From assembly GCF_000390185.1 (NCBI RefSeq), contig NZ_AQHR01000085.1, forward strand, positions 62,001-126,000: a stretch of 64,000 bases of DNA. Direction: 5' to 3'. This document shows, in pieces, positions 1 to 8,694 of this stretch (its first letter is position 1; each line of letters begins with the position of its first letter). The DNA comes from Lunatimonas lonarensis. Lineage in GTDB: Bacteria; Bacteroidota; Bacteroidia; Cytophagales; Cyclobacteriaceae. A model generated the notes under the pieces. It was not told where the DNA came from. It searched no databases and saw nothing but the letters and a program-made list of their open reading frames with translations. The position numbers were made by a program, and so were the translations under genes.

Positions 1-208
1 TTTCCTCTCTGACCGAGAGCGGGAGTGCGCCGCGCAACGGGAATTCCCAGAGATGTGTATGCATAGTAGGATAATCCTCTCGGTGGACGACATCTCTCCC
101 TCTTTCCAAAACCAGGGTTTTTAGGCCTTTTTCGCACAATTCCTTTGCCGCCCAGCCTCCACTGATACCGGAACCTACTACAATCGCATCGTATGTATGG
201 TCATTCAT
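1..208 (-). CDS. GMC-family oxidoreductase, N-terminal fragment
   Basis: Only the first 69 codons are present; the gene runs off the left edge. The protein begins MNDHTYDAIVVGSGISGGWA, a Rossmann beta-alpha-beta FAD-binding motif (GSGISGG) followed by a conserved acidic end of beta-2 (LVLERG at about residues 33-38). The spacing and the sequence after it are typical of glucose-methanol-choline oxidoreductases of Bacteroidota, which are usually periplasmic sugar or alcohol dehydrogenases. It starts 10 bases downstream of the ABC permease stop on the same strand, so the two may be co-transcribed. The substrate cannot be told from this fragment. Confidence 0.8.
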   Translation of the reverse strand, partial: MNDHTYDAIVVGSGISGGWAAKELCEKGLKTLVLERGRDVVHREDYPTMHTHLWEFPLRGALPLSVREE

Positions 209-218
209 GGGATAAAAT

Positions 219-1463
219 TTACTCGTATCGAAGGGATTCAATCGGATCCAATTTGCTGGCTTTATAGGCCGGAATAAAACCGGAAAGTAAACCGACCAGA
301 ACGCAAATACAAAAGGCCACGATAATCCAAAGCCAAGGAATGAGAAAACCTCCCGGCCCGACCAGATTACCGACCAAATTGCCGATGGAAATGCCTGAAA
401 CCACCCCCAATATACCTCCTAGGATACAAATGACAATGGCTTCTATCAAAAACTGCTGACGAATACGAAGCGGCGTGGCTCCTAGCGCCTTTCGTATTCC
501 GATCTCACGGGTACGCTCGGTTACCGATACCAACATAATATTCATTAGCCCTATGGCCGCTCCAAGCAATGTGATAAAACCTATACCGAACCCTCCAATT
601 CGAAGAAATCCGGCAATTTCTTCCAAACGATCACCCAATGTCTGCGACTTCGCCACCTCAAAGGAATCTTCACTCCCTACGCCATCTCCACGCACCGCAC
701 GCATGATTCCCGTGGCATGCCCCATTTCATACTCCATCTTTAAAGGATCCGGTGCTGTCACCGTGATGGTATACCGAAAGGTACCACGCCTATCCAGGTT
801 TTTGGCATTCAACACGGGGATTATGATCGCCCTGTCAGCCCCCGTGTCGCCACCAACCCCTCCCTGTTTCTCCATCACGCCTACAATGGTATATCTCCGG
901 CCAAAAAACGAAATGAAATCATTTAACGGATCTTCTTCCTTCGAAAAAAGCGCGTTGGCTATCTCCGTTCCTATTACACACACATTATTGCCATATTGAA
1001 GCTCCACATTGCTAAAGCTGCGTCCCTTTTCTACCTTTATTCCATTTATCAGGAAGTAATTTTCATCGCCTCCGGTGATCCTGCTATTGGGGTTGGTTTT
1101 TTTTGACTTACGTTTCACTTCCACTGCCCCACCGACAAACGTGGTAACCGTCGACAGGCCTCTCGCTTCATATCTATCCTGAAAATTTACCGCCTCTCTG
1201 TAGGATACCGGCGGATAGTTCTTTTCAACGATACCAGAGGTTGTCGCCCTGCCCCCTGAAACCCCTTTGGAGCGGATAGTGAAATTATTGGAGCCAAATC
1301 CGGAAAGACTCTCCTCAATCTGTGCTTTCATGGCATCGATCGCTGTCAACATCCCCACCAGGGAAGTGATGCCGACAGCAATGATCAACCCCGTCAAAAT
1401 GGTTCTAAGGAGGTTTGTCTTCACGGACCGAAGGGCTTCCCGAATATTTTCGAACAAATTCAT
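219..1463 (-). CDS. ABC transporter permease, MacB/FtsX type
   Basis: This 414-residue inner-membrane protein has the MacB layout. There is one transmembrane helix near residues 20-42 ([18 protein letters not shown]), then a periplasmic MacB_PCD-like domain of about 230 residues, then three helices in the C-terminal FtsX domain (about 285-310, 335-365 and 375-400). The cytoplasmic signature [17 protein letters not shown] lies between the last helices and is diagnostic for the family. Such permeases pair with a separate MacB/LolD-like ATPase and move lipoproteins, peptides or drugs by a mechanotransmission mechanism. No ATPase gene is adjacent here, so the partner must be elsewhere. The gene lies 74 bases downstream of miaE on the same strand. 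Confidence 0.88.
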   Translation of the reverse strand: MNLFENIREALRSVKTNLLRTILTGLIIAVGITSLVGMLTAIDAMKAQIEESLSGFGSNNFTIRSKGVSGGRATTSGIVEKNYPPVSYREAVNFQDRYEARGLSTVTTFVGGAVEVKRKSKKTNPNSRITGGDENYFLINGIKVEKGRSFSNVELQYGNNVCVIGTEIANALFSKEEDPLNDFISFFGRRYTIVGVMEKQGGVGGDTGADRAIIIPVLNAKNLDRRGTFRYTITVTAPDPLKMEYEMGHATGIMRAVRGDGVGSEDSFEVAKSQTLGDRLEEIAGFLRIGGFGIGFITLLGAAIGLMNIMLVSVTERTREIGIRKALGATPLRIRQQFLIEAIVICILGGILGVVSGISIGNLVGNLVGPGGFLIPWLWIIVAFCICVLVGLLSGFIPAYKASKLDPIESLRYE

Positions 1464-1537
1464 ATACTGTTCATTTTAGGACAATTTTCCCGACTATTGG
1501 ACTTTTATAGCCTAATATTAACCAATTTTGAAAAAAA

Positions 1538-2155
1538 TCAATGCATTCTGTCCCCTCTAATTTCCATTTCCTTTAGGATTTGCTTTTCATGGGCCAACCA
1601 TTCGGCCCAGCGTTTCTCCACCTTTTCCTTTGGATAGTAGGTTTTTGCCAAATCGATAAAATTGACGTAGTGGCCTGCTTCAGAAACCATCAGTTCATAG
1701 TAAAACTCCCTAAGCTCCTCATCCTCTAGATTTTTCCAAAGCAATTTAAATCGTTCGCAGCTTCTCGCTTCTATCAGCGCATTCATGAGCAGGTGCTCGG
1801 TCAAATGCTCCATACGGCTACCTCCCTTCAAAATAAAGGATTGGAGCCTGAGCACGTACTCGTCTTTCCTCGGCTTGCCAAAAGGTAGGCCCCGCTTCTT
1901 AAGCTGTCCCATTACCCGCTCAAAATGATCCCACTCTTCTGCCACCACCGGCGTAAGTACTTCAACCAGCTTTTCGAGCTCGGGAAACCGAACAATCAGC
2001 GAAATACACGACGAAGCTGCCTTTTGTTCGCAATAGGCGTGGTCCACGAGGATATCGCCCAAGTTCATTTTAGCCACATCTACCCAACGGGGATCGGTTG
2101 GGAGCTGAAGGTGCAACATCTTTCCTTTGGTATTGTCTTGCCAGCTCATACTCAT
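1538..2155 (-). CDS. miaE: tRNA-(ms2io6A)-hydroxylase-like protein (MiaE family)
   Basis: A 205-residue ferritin-like di-iron protein. Metal-binding helices are visible as an EEWDHFERV segment (ExxH), EARSCERF and SEAGHYVNF (second ExxH), in the order and spacing of MiaE. Known MiaE proteins hydroxylate the isopentenyl group of 2-methylthio-N6-isopentenyladenosine at position 37 of tRNAs reading U-starting codons. The ATG at 2155 is preferred over a TTG three bases upstream. That ATG shares its first base with the TGA stop of the preceding porin gene, which suggests translational coupling. The link to the porin and lpxK is positional only. Confidence 0.87.
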   Translation of the reverse strand: MSMSWQDNTKGKMLHLQLPTDPRWVDVAKMNLGDILVDHAYCEQKAASSCISLIVRFPELEKLVEVLTPVVAEEWDHFERVMGQLKKRGLPFGKPRKDEYVLRLQSFILKGGSRMEHLTEHLLMNALIEARSCERFKLLWKNLEDEELREFYYELMVSEAGHYVNFIDLAKTYYPKEKVEKRWAEWLAHEKQILKEMEIRGDRMH

Positions 2156-4107
2156 CAATCAAAGAAAGCCCATGTAATACCCAAATCCAACATTTGTTTC
2201 AATCCTGTAAAATAGGGAGTAACAAAGTATCCATTTTGTTCCATCATACCGGCATTTAGGTGATTATACCGAAACAACACCCTGGTTCGATTAATCCGAA
2301 AATTCAGAAAAACGTCCACCACAGGGTAGGCAAACACATTAAAATGATCCTGGAGGTAAAACTGCTGCGTGGATGGCATATACGCATCGGCAAAATTATC
2401 ACTTCGGTATCGGCCCTCTAATCCCAGCTGCACGTAGATATTGTCATTAAACAAAGGGCCATCGAAGAAAAACCGGCTATTGGCAAAAACATTGGGAATC
2501 CTGAAGGCATCTGCCGCACCTCCTGTAATTGCGGTATAGATTAATTCCGTCTGCCAGTGAAATTTTCCTGACAAAATCAAGTGGTAGTTTACGCCGGGCA
2601 TTACCATAAATGCCTCACCGCTGGCCTGTTCGGGCATGGCTTCCCGGTTGAAGTAAATGTAGTTGTTGATACGGTTGATGGTCAGATTTGGTCTTATCCG
2701 TAGATTGGGAAGATCGATTTTGATCACCCCTTTTGCTTGGTCTACACCGACACTGGAAAAGTCGTTGTTGTCCCAACGAAAATGGTTACCGCGGTACTTT
2801 TGTTGTGCCAACGTAGGCTTGTACAATGCCTTGGTATAACTCAGATCAATAAACGGAGATACAAACAGCCCCTGTATTCGGTACCCATCGGGTATAAGAT
2901 ACTCCCCCTCTGCTTCAAAAGACCAGTTTTCGTTGATTTCCCCACGCAGGGCTCCACCCAAAAAAAGCTCGGTAAAGGAATTGTTAGTGTCGAAGAATAT
3001 GCTCGCCATTCTTCCTGTCCGCAGTTTTAGGTAGGCATTGTAATAAACTGGGCCAAAGTCGCCCTTAAAGCCCACTTCGTTTCGCCACTCCGAAAAATGG
3101 TGCTGGTTGTTGGTGGTGTCCCTTCTGCTGTGCAATAGGGTGGTATCCGAAGAGTGAAACCGATTGGCATTGAAGAACAGTGAATCACTGGTAGCCAGGC
3201 GGGAGAAAAATGTTACCTCCTGCTTTTTCTTGTCAAATACATGATACGCCTGCCAGCCTTTAAGAATTTCATATTGGTGGTAAACTTTGTATTCCTGCCT
3301 GAGGTCCGTGGCCCTTGAATTGCGCAGCCAGACCTTGGAATCTTCGTACGTAAAAAAGATGGATGTAGTGTCTACCTCGGGAGGTATGATTCCCCCCTGT
3401 TCATTTACCCGGTGTTTCATCCGAGTGACAGCTGCCAATAAAAAATATTTCTCGTTGTCTGACTGGTAGTTTGTATGAAAAGAATAGGAATCATTTACGA
3501 CCATATTGTCATCCCTTCTCGTGGGGTTCAGCATTTTACGCGCGCGAATGGTTCCGTAATTGATACCCACATTCCACTTGGGGGTAATGTTTCGGGTAAA
3601 CGCTATATCCAGCTTATTTCGGTTACCTCCTCCAAAGAAGGCATCCAACTGCGTATAAGGTGACTTGGTGTTAAAGTACTTGATACTATCTGCGGAGTTA
3701 TGATATAGATCGTATACATGAAAACCGGATGTCCTACCAATTTGGCGGGGAACTTCGTAAAAAACCGGTTTAGCGGCACTTCCGAGGTTTCCCAGGTCTT
3801 GATACCTGTACCAAGTATTGGCCACCGGTTCGTAGTTGTGAAACCCTGTCAGTGAGGTGTCCACTTCCATCTGTTCGAATCGGTTGTACCGCAGATACTT
3901 TTCATAATAAAAGAGCGAGGTTTTAGGTCCGTAAACCATTTTGGTCGAATCGTCCAAAAGCCCTCTGCGCTGACCGTCACTATCTTGATTCCCTTGGGGA
4001 GACCGCTGCTGTCCCTGGGGTTGATTTCGGGGAATCTGCTGCCCATATACCGACCCCACGATTGCTGCCGTCAGCCACAAAAAAATAAACAGCTGCTTAT
4101 ACCCCAC
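2155..4107 (-). CDS. putative outer-membrane porin (Bacteroidota 'putative porin' family)
   Basis: A 650-residue protein with a signal peptide ending near residue 22 (FLWLTAAIVGSVYGQ). A Gln/Pro/Arg-rich linker follows, then a long region of alternating hydrophobic and aromatic strands typical of an outer-membrane beta-barrel. Features include PYTQLDAFFGGGNRNKLDIA near residue 150, many YY, FF and NY pairs, and a C-terminal strand ending in ITWAFFD. This matches the Bacteroidota family usually annotated as putative porin. Substrate and pore function are not shown by the sequence. Its start overlaps the end of lpxK by 11 bases and its stop overlaps the miaE start, so lpxK, this gene and miaE are probably one transcript. 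Confidence 0.8.
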   Translation of the reverse strand: MGYKQLFIFLWLTAAIVGSVYGQQIPRNQPQGQQRSPQGNQDSDGQRRGLLDDSTKMVYGPKTSLFYYEKYLRYNRFEQMEVDTSLTGFHNYEPVANTWYRYQDLGNLGSAAKPVFYEVPRQIGRTSGFHVYDLYHNSADSIKYFNTKSPYTQLDAFFGGGNRNKLDIAFTRNITPKWNVGINYGTIRARKMLNPTRRDDNMVVNDSYSFHTNYQSDNEKYFLLAAVTRMKHRVNEQGGIIPPEVDTTSIFFTYEDSKVWLRNSRATDLRQEYKVYHQYEILKGWQAYHVFDKKKQEVTFFSRLATSDSLFFNANRFHSSDTTLLHSRRDTTNNQHHFSEWRNEVGFKGDFGPVYYNAYLKLRTGRMASIFFDTNNSFTELFLGGALRGEINENWSFEAEGEYLIPDGYRIQGLFVSPFIDLSYTKALYKPTLAQQKYRGNHFRWDNNDFSSVGVDQAKGVIKIDLPNLRIRPNLTINRINNYIYFNREAMPEQASGEAFMVMPGVNYHLILSGKFHWQTELIYTAITGGAADAFRIPNVFANSRFFFDGPLFNDNIYVQLGLEGRYRSDNFADAYMPSTQQFYLQDHFNVFAYPVVDVFLNFRINRTRVLFRYNHLNAGMMEQNGYFVTPYFTGLKQMLDLGITWAFFD

Positions 4108-5164
4108 TCTGATAGCCCTTTATTTTAACTTTTTCCAAAATCATTTCCAACAGCATCTGTAGGTCTTCTTCGGCCAGACACATCTCCATAGGTAACGCAA
4201 AAATGGGAATTTCTGTCCAAAAAGGAAGAAATTCAGGCACCTTTAATTTGACGGCATCCTTTTCGGTCGTTAGAAGGACAGGAAACTTTTCCTTGTGTTT
4301 TAGGAATAGCTTGGAGATAACGTCCAAATCCGAATGGCGGTACTGGTGATGATCTGAATAATCCAGAACTTCCAGTACCACAAACCGCCGTCTGACCTCT
4401 TCTAACAAACTGGTGTTGGAAGCAATGCCCGAAACCACTATGACAGACCCTCCCAGTGAATGATCTCCCTCCGAAATTTGAATTGGATCGCCATAGCGTA
4501 TCGACGCAAAAAACACAGGGACTCCCGACCGCGTATACCGGTTTATTTTTTCGGCATATTCCCTTTTTTCCTCTTCTTCTATGCCCTTCGGGCATTTGGT
4601 AACAATCACCGCATCCGCCCGTTTGGCACCTTTGGGATCTTCCCGAAGTGTCCCCAAGGGAAGAATTCGGTCAGTGAAAAACGGCTTTTGGTAGGTGGTT
4701 AAAAGAAGGTAAAGGTCCCCTTGTACATACCGGTGCTGAAATGCATCGTCCAAAATGAATAGGTTCGTTTGAGGCCTTTCAGCCAATACCTGCGGAATCG
4801 CCAATGCCCTTGACTCGCCTACCGCAATAGTTACATCCGCTCCAAACTTCTGGTACAGTTGGAACGGTTCATCACCCAACTCCCAAGGATGGGTAGCATC
4901 TGAGGCCAACAAAAATCCGGAACTTTTCCTTTTGTACCCCCTACTCACCACGGCCAACGAAAAAATGCTCTTTAGATGGCGTAACAGAAACTCCACTGCG
5001 GGCGTCTTTCCGGTGCCGCCTACTGACAGGTTCCCTACCACAATTACGGGTACCAAAAACGAGGTGCTTTTTTTTGAGCCTATATCAAAGAGATGGTTTC
5101 TCCATTTCGTTGCCAGCGAATATAGCACGGCAAAGGGGTAAAGAATAGGCTCATAAAACCGCAT
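4097..5164 (-). CDS. lpxK: tetraacyldisaccharide 4'-kinase
   Basis: A 355-residue protein matching LpxK, the inner-membrane-associated kinase that phosphorylates the 4' position of the lipid A disaccharide. The N-terminus has the membrane-associated start MRFYEPILYPFAVLYSLAT. A Walker-A-like loop VGNLSVGGTGKTP lies at about residues 43-55, followed by SRGYKRKSSG and GDEPFQLYQK, and LDDAFQHRYV supplies the conserved DDxxQH motif. The length agrees with Bacteroidota LpxK. It is divergently transcribed from the Nif3-like gene across a 44-base gap and leads the lpxK-porin-miaE set. Confidence 0.95.
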   Translation of the reverse strand: MRFYEPILYPFAVLYSLATKWRNHLFDIGSKKSTSFLVPVIVVGNLSVGGTGKTPAVEFLLRHLKSIFSLAVVSRGYKRKSSGFLLASDATHPWELGDEPFQLYQKFGADVTIAVGESRALAIPQVLAERPQTNLFILDDAFQHRYVQGDLYLLLTTYQKPFFTDRILPLGTLREDPKGAKRADAVIVTKCPKGIEEEEKREYAEKINRYTRSGVPVFFASIRYGDPIQISEGDHSLGGSVIVVSGIASNTSLLEEVRRRFVVLEVLDYSDHHQYRHSDLDVISKLFLKHKEKFPVLLTTEKDAVKLKVPEFLPFWTEIPIFALPMEMCLAEEDLQMLLEMILEKVKIKGYQSGV

Positions 5165-5178
5165 TGAAAGATTTTTGT

Positions 5179-5209
5179 TACTTTTGATGGCTTAACAACC
5201 GCAAATATA
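5179..5209. promoter_or_regulatory. Divergent promoter region with two TAnnTTTG -7 boxes
   Basis: The gap between lpxK and the Nif3-like gene holds TACTTTTG on the plus strand (5179-5186), 22 bases before the Nif3 ATG. On the minus strand TATATTTG (5209-5202) lies 37 bases before the lpxK ATG. Both match the Bacteroidota primary-sigma -7 consensus TAnnTTTG. Neither has a TTG at the usual 17-23 base spacing upstream, so the assignment is tentative. Confidence 0.4.
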
Positions 5210-6309
5210 TGGTTTATTTGATTAGAGATGTGGTAAGTTACTTGGAGGCATGGGCTCCGCCGTCCTACCAGGAAAGCTACGATAATGCACAGCTGATCGT
5301 CGGTGATCCAAACCAAGAGGTACGCGGCATCCTATGCGCATTGGATGCAACCGAGGAGGTAGTAAACGAAGCAGTAGCGCTCGGCTGCAACCTGATCGTG
5401 GCACACCACCCCATCGTATTCAAGGGGCTAAAGAGCTTGACGGGCAAAAATTACATAGAACGTACTGTCCTCAGAGCTATTCGGGAGGATGTGGCCATTT
5501 ACGCAATCCATACCAACCTGGATCATGTATCAACCGGTGTAAACTCGAAAATCGCCCAAAAGCTAGGGCTGAAGAACTGTCGCATACTCGCTCCAAAGCA
5601 AGACATGCTATCCAAACTGGTCACTTTTGTTCCTGTAAACGAGACCCCCACCGTACTAAATGCCCTGTACCAAGCCGGGGGAGGTCAGATTGGAGCCTAC
5701 CAAAACTGCAGCTTCCGCATCAACGGTACCGGTACTTTTCTGCCCACCGGGGCTGCCAACCCCACGATAGGGAATCTGGGCAAAGTGGAGGAGGTTTCGG
5801 AGGATCGCATCGAGATCATTTTTCCCAATCACCGTCAAAGTACGATCATCCATGCCCTTCGTCAGGCCCACCCCTACGAAGAAGTGGCCTATTACCTCCA
5901 TCGGCTAGAAAACCAACACCAGGAAGTAGGTGCCGGAATGGTCGGTGAGTTGGATGAACCGACAGAAGAAGCGGCTTTTCTATCCCTTTTAAAGCAGAGA
6001 ATGAATTTATCGGTTATTCGCCACACCAAGCTGCTTGACAGGCCCATACGGAGGGTTGCTGTATGCGGGGGTGCCGGTATATTTTTGTTGGACAAAGCGA
6101 AAAGATCGGACGCGGATATCTTTGTCACCGCCGATGTAAAGTATCATGAATTTTTCGACGCTGATAACCAAATAATTATCGCAGACATTGGACACTACGA
6201 AAGTGAAATTTTTACAAAAGAACTTATAAAGGACAAATTGTCAGAGAAATTCACTAATATTGCACTCTATTTGACGAACGTAGTCACAAATCCCATAAGC
6301 TACTTATAA
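5209..6309 (+). CDS. Nif3-like dinuclear metal-centre protein
   Basis: A 366-residue Nif3/YqfO-type protein. Metal ligands are visible as AHHPIVFKG (H66, H67), HTNLD (H101, D105) and the C-terminal ADIGHYESE pair. A central insert of about 100 residues, with QIGAYQNCSF and TGTF followed by HPYEEVAY, is the CutA/PII-like domain found in the longer members. Nif3 proteins form hexameric toroids with a two-metal site; the physiological substrate is unsettled, and the old label GTP cyclohydrolase I type 2 is not secure. The zinc-ribbon gene starts 3 bases after its stop, a pairing often seen in Bacteroidota. Confidence 0.93.
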   Translation: MVYLIRDVVSYLEAWAPPSYQESYDNAQLIVGDPNQEVRGILCALDATEEVVNEAVALGCNLIVAHHPIVFKGLKSLTGKNYIERTVLRAIREDVAIYAIHTNLDHVSTGVNSKIAQKLGLKNCRILAPKQDMLSKLVTFVPVNETPTVLNALYQAGGGQIGAYQNCSFRINGTGTFLPTGAANPTIGNLGKVEEVSEDRIEIIFPNHRQSTIIHALRQAHPYEEVAYYLHRLENQHQEVGAGMVGELDEPTEEAAFLSLLKQRMNLSVIRHTKLLDRPIRRVAVCGGAGIFLLDKAKRSDADIFVTADVKYHEFFDADNQIIIADIGHYESEIFTKELIKDKLSEKFTNIALYLTNVVTNPISYL

Positions 6310-6312
6310 TTG

Positions 6313-7080
6313 ATGGAAAGTACCGTTGCACAGAAACTAGAAGCCATTCTACACCTTCAAAACATAGATTCTAGACTAGACGCTATTTTTAAAGTCAGAG
6401 GTGCCCTCCCCGAAGAAGTTCAAGACCTAGAAGACGAAATTGCCGGTTACGAGACCAGGTTGTCCAAATTTGAGTCGGATATTGCTGCCCTAGGTGAAGA
6501 AATAAAAAAATACAAAGAGGCAATCAAAGAGTCGGAAAAACTGATCAAAAAGTACCAAGAGCAGCAAATGAACGTCCGAAACAATCGGGAGTACGATGCT
6601 ATCACCAAAGAATTGGAGCTTCAGGACTTGGAGATACAGGTTTCCAAAAAGAAAATAGGCGAGGCGCAGTTTCGTATTGAGGAGAAAGAGAAGGACATTG
6701 AGGAAGTCAAAGACATCCTGAAAGACAGAAAGCACGACCTCGACCAAAAGAAAGGCGAGTTGGAGGTGATTGTTTCCGAGAGCGAATCAGAGGAAAACAA
6801 ATTGAAGTCCGAGCGCGAAAAGTCTACCAAAAAGGTGGACGAGAGGTTGCTGAAAAGCTATCAAAAAATTCGCAATAATGCGAAAAATGGACTAGCGGTC
6901 GTACTTGTAAAACGCGGTGCCTGTGGAGGTTGCTTTAATGTTGTTCCGCCGCAAAGGCAAGCAGAGATCCGCGAGAAAAAGAAACTGATAGTCTGTGAGC
7001 ATTGCGGCAGAATATTTGCCGGCGTGGAAGAGGAAATCGAAGACGATGGCAATACAAAAAAGAAAAGAAGCCGAGCTTAA
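6313..7080 (+). CDS. C4-type zinc-ribbon coiled-coil protein
   Basis: A 255-residue protein. Residues about 10-175 are an almost uninterrupted charged coiled coil rich in Glu, Lys and Leu. Near the C-terminus two cysteine pairs, CGGCFNVV and CEHCGRIF, form a C4 zinc ribbon, followed by a basic tail KKKRSRA. This is the architecture of the DUF164/zf-RING_7 family. Family members have been linked to chaperone or nucleic-acid roles, but no specific function can be read here. A TTG directly after the upstream stop could extend it by one residue; the ATG at 6313 is preferred. A strong terminator follows. Confidence 0.9.
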   Translation: MESTVAQKLEAILHLQNIDSRLDAIFKVRGALPEEVQDLEDEIAGYETRLSKFESDIAALGEEIKKYKEAIKESEKLIKKYQEQQMNVRNNREYDAITKELELQDLEIQVSKKKIGEAQFRIEEKEKDIEEVKDILKDRKHDLDQKKGELEVIVSESESEENKLKSEREKSTKKVDERLLKSYQKIRNNAKNGLAVVLVKRGACGGCFNVVPPQRQAEIREKKKLIVCEHCGRIFAGVEEEIEDDGNTKKKRSRA

Positions 7081-7093
7081 GATAAACATTGAG

Positions 7094-7121
7094 AAACCCG
7101 ACAGTAGTTGGGTTTTTTTTT
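7094..7121 (+). terminator. Rho-independent terminator after the zinc-ribbon gene
   Basis: An 8-bp stem (AACCCGAC at 7095-7102 with GTTGGGTT at 7107-7114, one G-U pair) encloses a 4-base AGTA loop and runs directly into a T tract to 7121. It begins 14 bases after the stop codon and would end the Nif3/zinc-ribbon transcript. Confidence 0.9.
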
Positions 7122-7186
7122 GAGTTATGGGACGAAAAGCGAAACCTTTCTTGTGCAAATCGGTTTTAATAATTAAATTTCCACCC

Positions 7187-7597
7187 ATGAGAATCTGGAT
7201 CGCCTTAATTCTTTTAGTTGGAGTAAGTTTTCTTTCCGAAGCGAAGGACAAGAAAGAGAAGACTTTTTTGATAATCTTCAACAGTGAAGAGCTCCGTTCC
7301 CACCAAACAAGCAGTGCTAAAATCGAATTGGTTTTTTTGGACAACTTTCAGACGAAATCCTATGCGGGAAATTCAGACGCCGCCCTTTTGATCACGGTGC
7401 CGTTTGAGGATTGGACTGAATGTGATATGGGTAAATCACTGATCATTCTTGGTGACAACCGAGTTGTGAAGTTGGAAGAGGTGGCATTTCGGATTATTGA
7501 TTTAAAACAAACTGATGATCGATACGCAAACCTGCTGTCCAAATCTTCCGACGACGGAAAAAATGGAAAGAAAAAAACCAATCTCGTACGCCTTTAA
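7187..7597 (+). CDS. Small exported protein of unknown function
   Basis: The product is not recognised. From the ATG at 7187 it has 136 residues and opens with a clear signal peptide (MRIWIALILLVGVSFLSEA). A soluble region of mixed beta character follows (KTFLIIFNSEEL, AKIELVFLDNF), then a Lys/Asp/Ser-rich tail ending KKTNLVRL. A longer frame begins at 7127, but its extra 20 residues would bury the signal peptide and lie almost against the upstream terminator, so the internal start is preferred. It is transcribed toward the histidine phosphatase gene, with stops only 3 bases apart. It is probably periplasmic. Confidence 0.6.
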   Translation: MRIWIALILLVGVSFLSEAKDKKEKTFLIIFNSEELRSHQTSSAKIELVFLDNFQTKSYAGNSDAALLITVPFEDWTECDMGKSLIILGDNRVVKLEEVAFRIIDLKQTDDRYANLLSKSSDDGKNGKKKTNLVRL

Positions 7598-7600
7598 TCA

Positions 7601-8215
7601 TTATTGATGTATTGGTGAACCGCGATACCCAATCAACTCGTACAAATCTCCTCCTTTATAGTCCAATTGGTAACAGCAAAGATTTTGATGTTGGAAATAG
7701 TCCATTTCGTGTAGCGGCTTACCCAACAAGAGGCACATAAGGATGCGTATCGCCCTTCCGTGCATGCAGACCAAGATATTCTCCCCTCCATTTCCAGTGA
7801 TATGATCTATTGCGCGGGAAAGTCTATGCGACACTTCCAGTGGAGATTCACCCCCTTCGATCCGATAGTCCAACTGCCCCTCCGACCACCTGTTCAACAT
7901 GGTTTGATAATGTTGATGACCATTTTCGTCCATCGGTATGCCTTCGTACTTGCCCCAACTTATCTCGTTTAAATCAGGCAGGGATAGTCCTGGAATGCCC
8001 ATCTCCAAAAACGGCTGTATGGATTGTTTGGTACGAATTAAGCCGGAATAATACACGAGGTCAAAAGGAATGTGACGATTCTGCTCAAAAAACGCAGCTG
8101 CTTGTTTTCTTCCCGTTTCATTTAGCGGAGCGTCTATTCCGCTTCCCTGTACGACTCCACGGAGGTTGTAATCAGTCTGCCCATGCCGGACGATATAAAT
8201 TTTTTTACTGCTCAA
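7601..8215 (-). CDS. Histidine phosphatase family protein
   Basis: A 204-residue branch-1 histidine phosphatase. The phospho-acceptor motif YIVRHGQTDYN is at residues 7-17, the conserved acidic segment ISWGKYEGIP near 85-95, and the second catalytic histidine in CMHGRAIRIL near 150. The length and motifs fit cofactor-dependent phosphoglycerate mutase-like phosphatases such as CobC or GpmB. Nothing here identifies the substrate. It faces away from the menaquinone cluster with a 55-base gap before the thioesterase ATG, so a role in that pathway is not implied. Confidence 0.9.
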   Translation of the reverse strand: MSSKKIYIVRHGQTDYNLRGVVQGSGIDAPLNETGRKQAAAFFEQNRHIPFDLVYYSGLIRTKQSIQPFLEMGIPGLSLPDLNEISWGKYEGIPMDENGHQHYQTMLNRWSEGQLDYRIEGGESPLEVSHRLSRAIDHITGNGGENILVCMHGRAIRILMCLLLGKPLHEMDYFQHQNLCCYQLDYKGGDLYELIGYRGSPIHQ

Positions 8216-8270
8216 GATTTACCTATTTTTGAAACCAGGTTCAAAGAAAAAGCTTTTATACGACAAAAAC

Positions 8271-8693
8271 ATGATATTTAGGTCAAAACCCGATTTGGAT
8301 TTTTTAAATAAAATGGGCCAAAACACCATGGTCGAGCACCTAGGAATCAAATTTACCGCTGTCGGCGACGACTATTTGGAAGCCACCATGCCCGTTACCG
8401 ACAAAACCAAACAGCCGCTTGGATTGTTACATGGGGGGGCAAATGTGGTACTGGCCGAAACGCTCGGGAGTGTTGCAGGGATGCTTGTAATCGACCCAAC
8501 CAAGCAGTTCTGCGTTGGCCTTGAAATCAATGCAAATCACCTAAAATCCGTAAGGGAAGGGGTAGTAACAGGCATCGTCAAACCCGTACATATTGGAAAA
8601 AATACCCAAGTTTGGGAAATCAAAATCCATACCTCCGAAAAAAAGCTTAGCTGCATCAGCCGTCTAACACTAGCCGTTCTGGAAAAAAAGTAA
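8271..8693 (+). CDS. menI: Hotdog-fold thioesterase, probable DHNA-CoA hydrolase
   Basis: A 140-residue single hotdog domain. The segment LLHGGANVVLAETLGSVAG closely resembles the active-site helix of E. coli YdiI/MenI, including the HGG turn and the catalytic Glu of LAET. The substrate-tunnel strand GLEINANHLKSVREG follows. It sits immediately before menF and menD, so hydrolysis of 1,4-dihydroxy-2-naphthoyl-CoA is the likely reaction; other acyl-CoA substrates remain possible. The ATG at 8271 is chosen over 8229 because the fold starts there and because a TATTTTTG -7-like box (8224-8231) overlaps the longer start. The menF gene begins 1 base after its stop. Confidence 0.82.
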   Translation: MIFRSKPDLDFLNKMGQNTMVEHLGIKFTAVGDDYLEATMPVTDKTKQPLGLLHGGANVVLAETLGSVAGMLVIDPTKQFCVGLEINANHLKSVREGVVTGIVKPVHIGKNTQVWEIKIHTSEKKLSCISRLTLAVLEKK

Positions 8694-8694
8694 T

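Noticed and set aside
5334-5948. Plus-strand frame of 204 codons inside the Nif3-like gene
   Set aside because: Out-of-phase shadow rich in Arg, Ser and Pro, fully covered by a well-supported gene.
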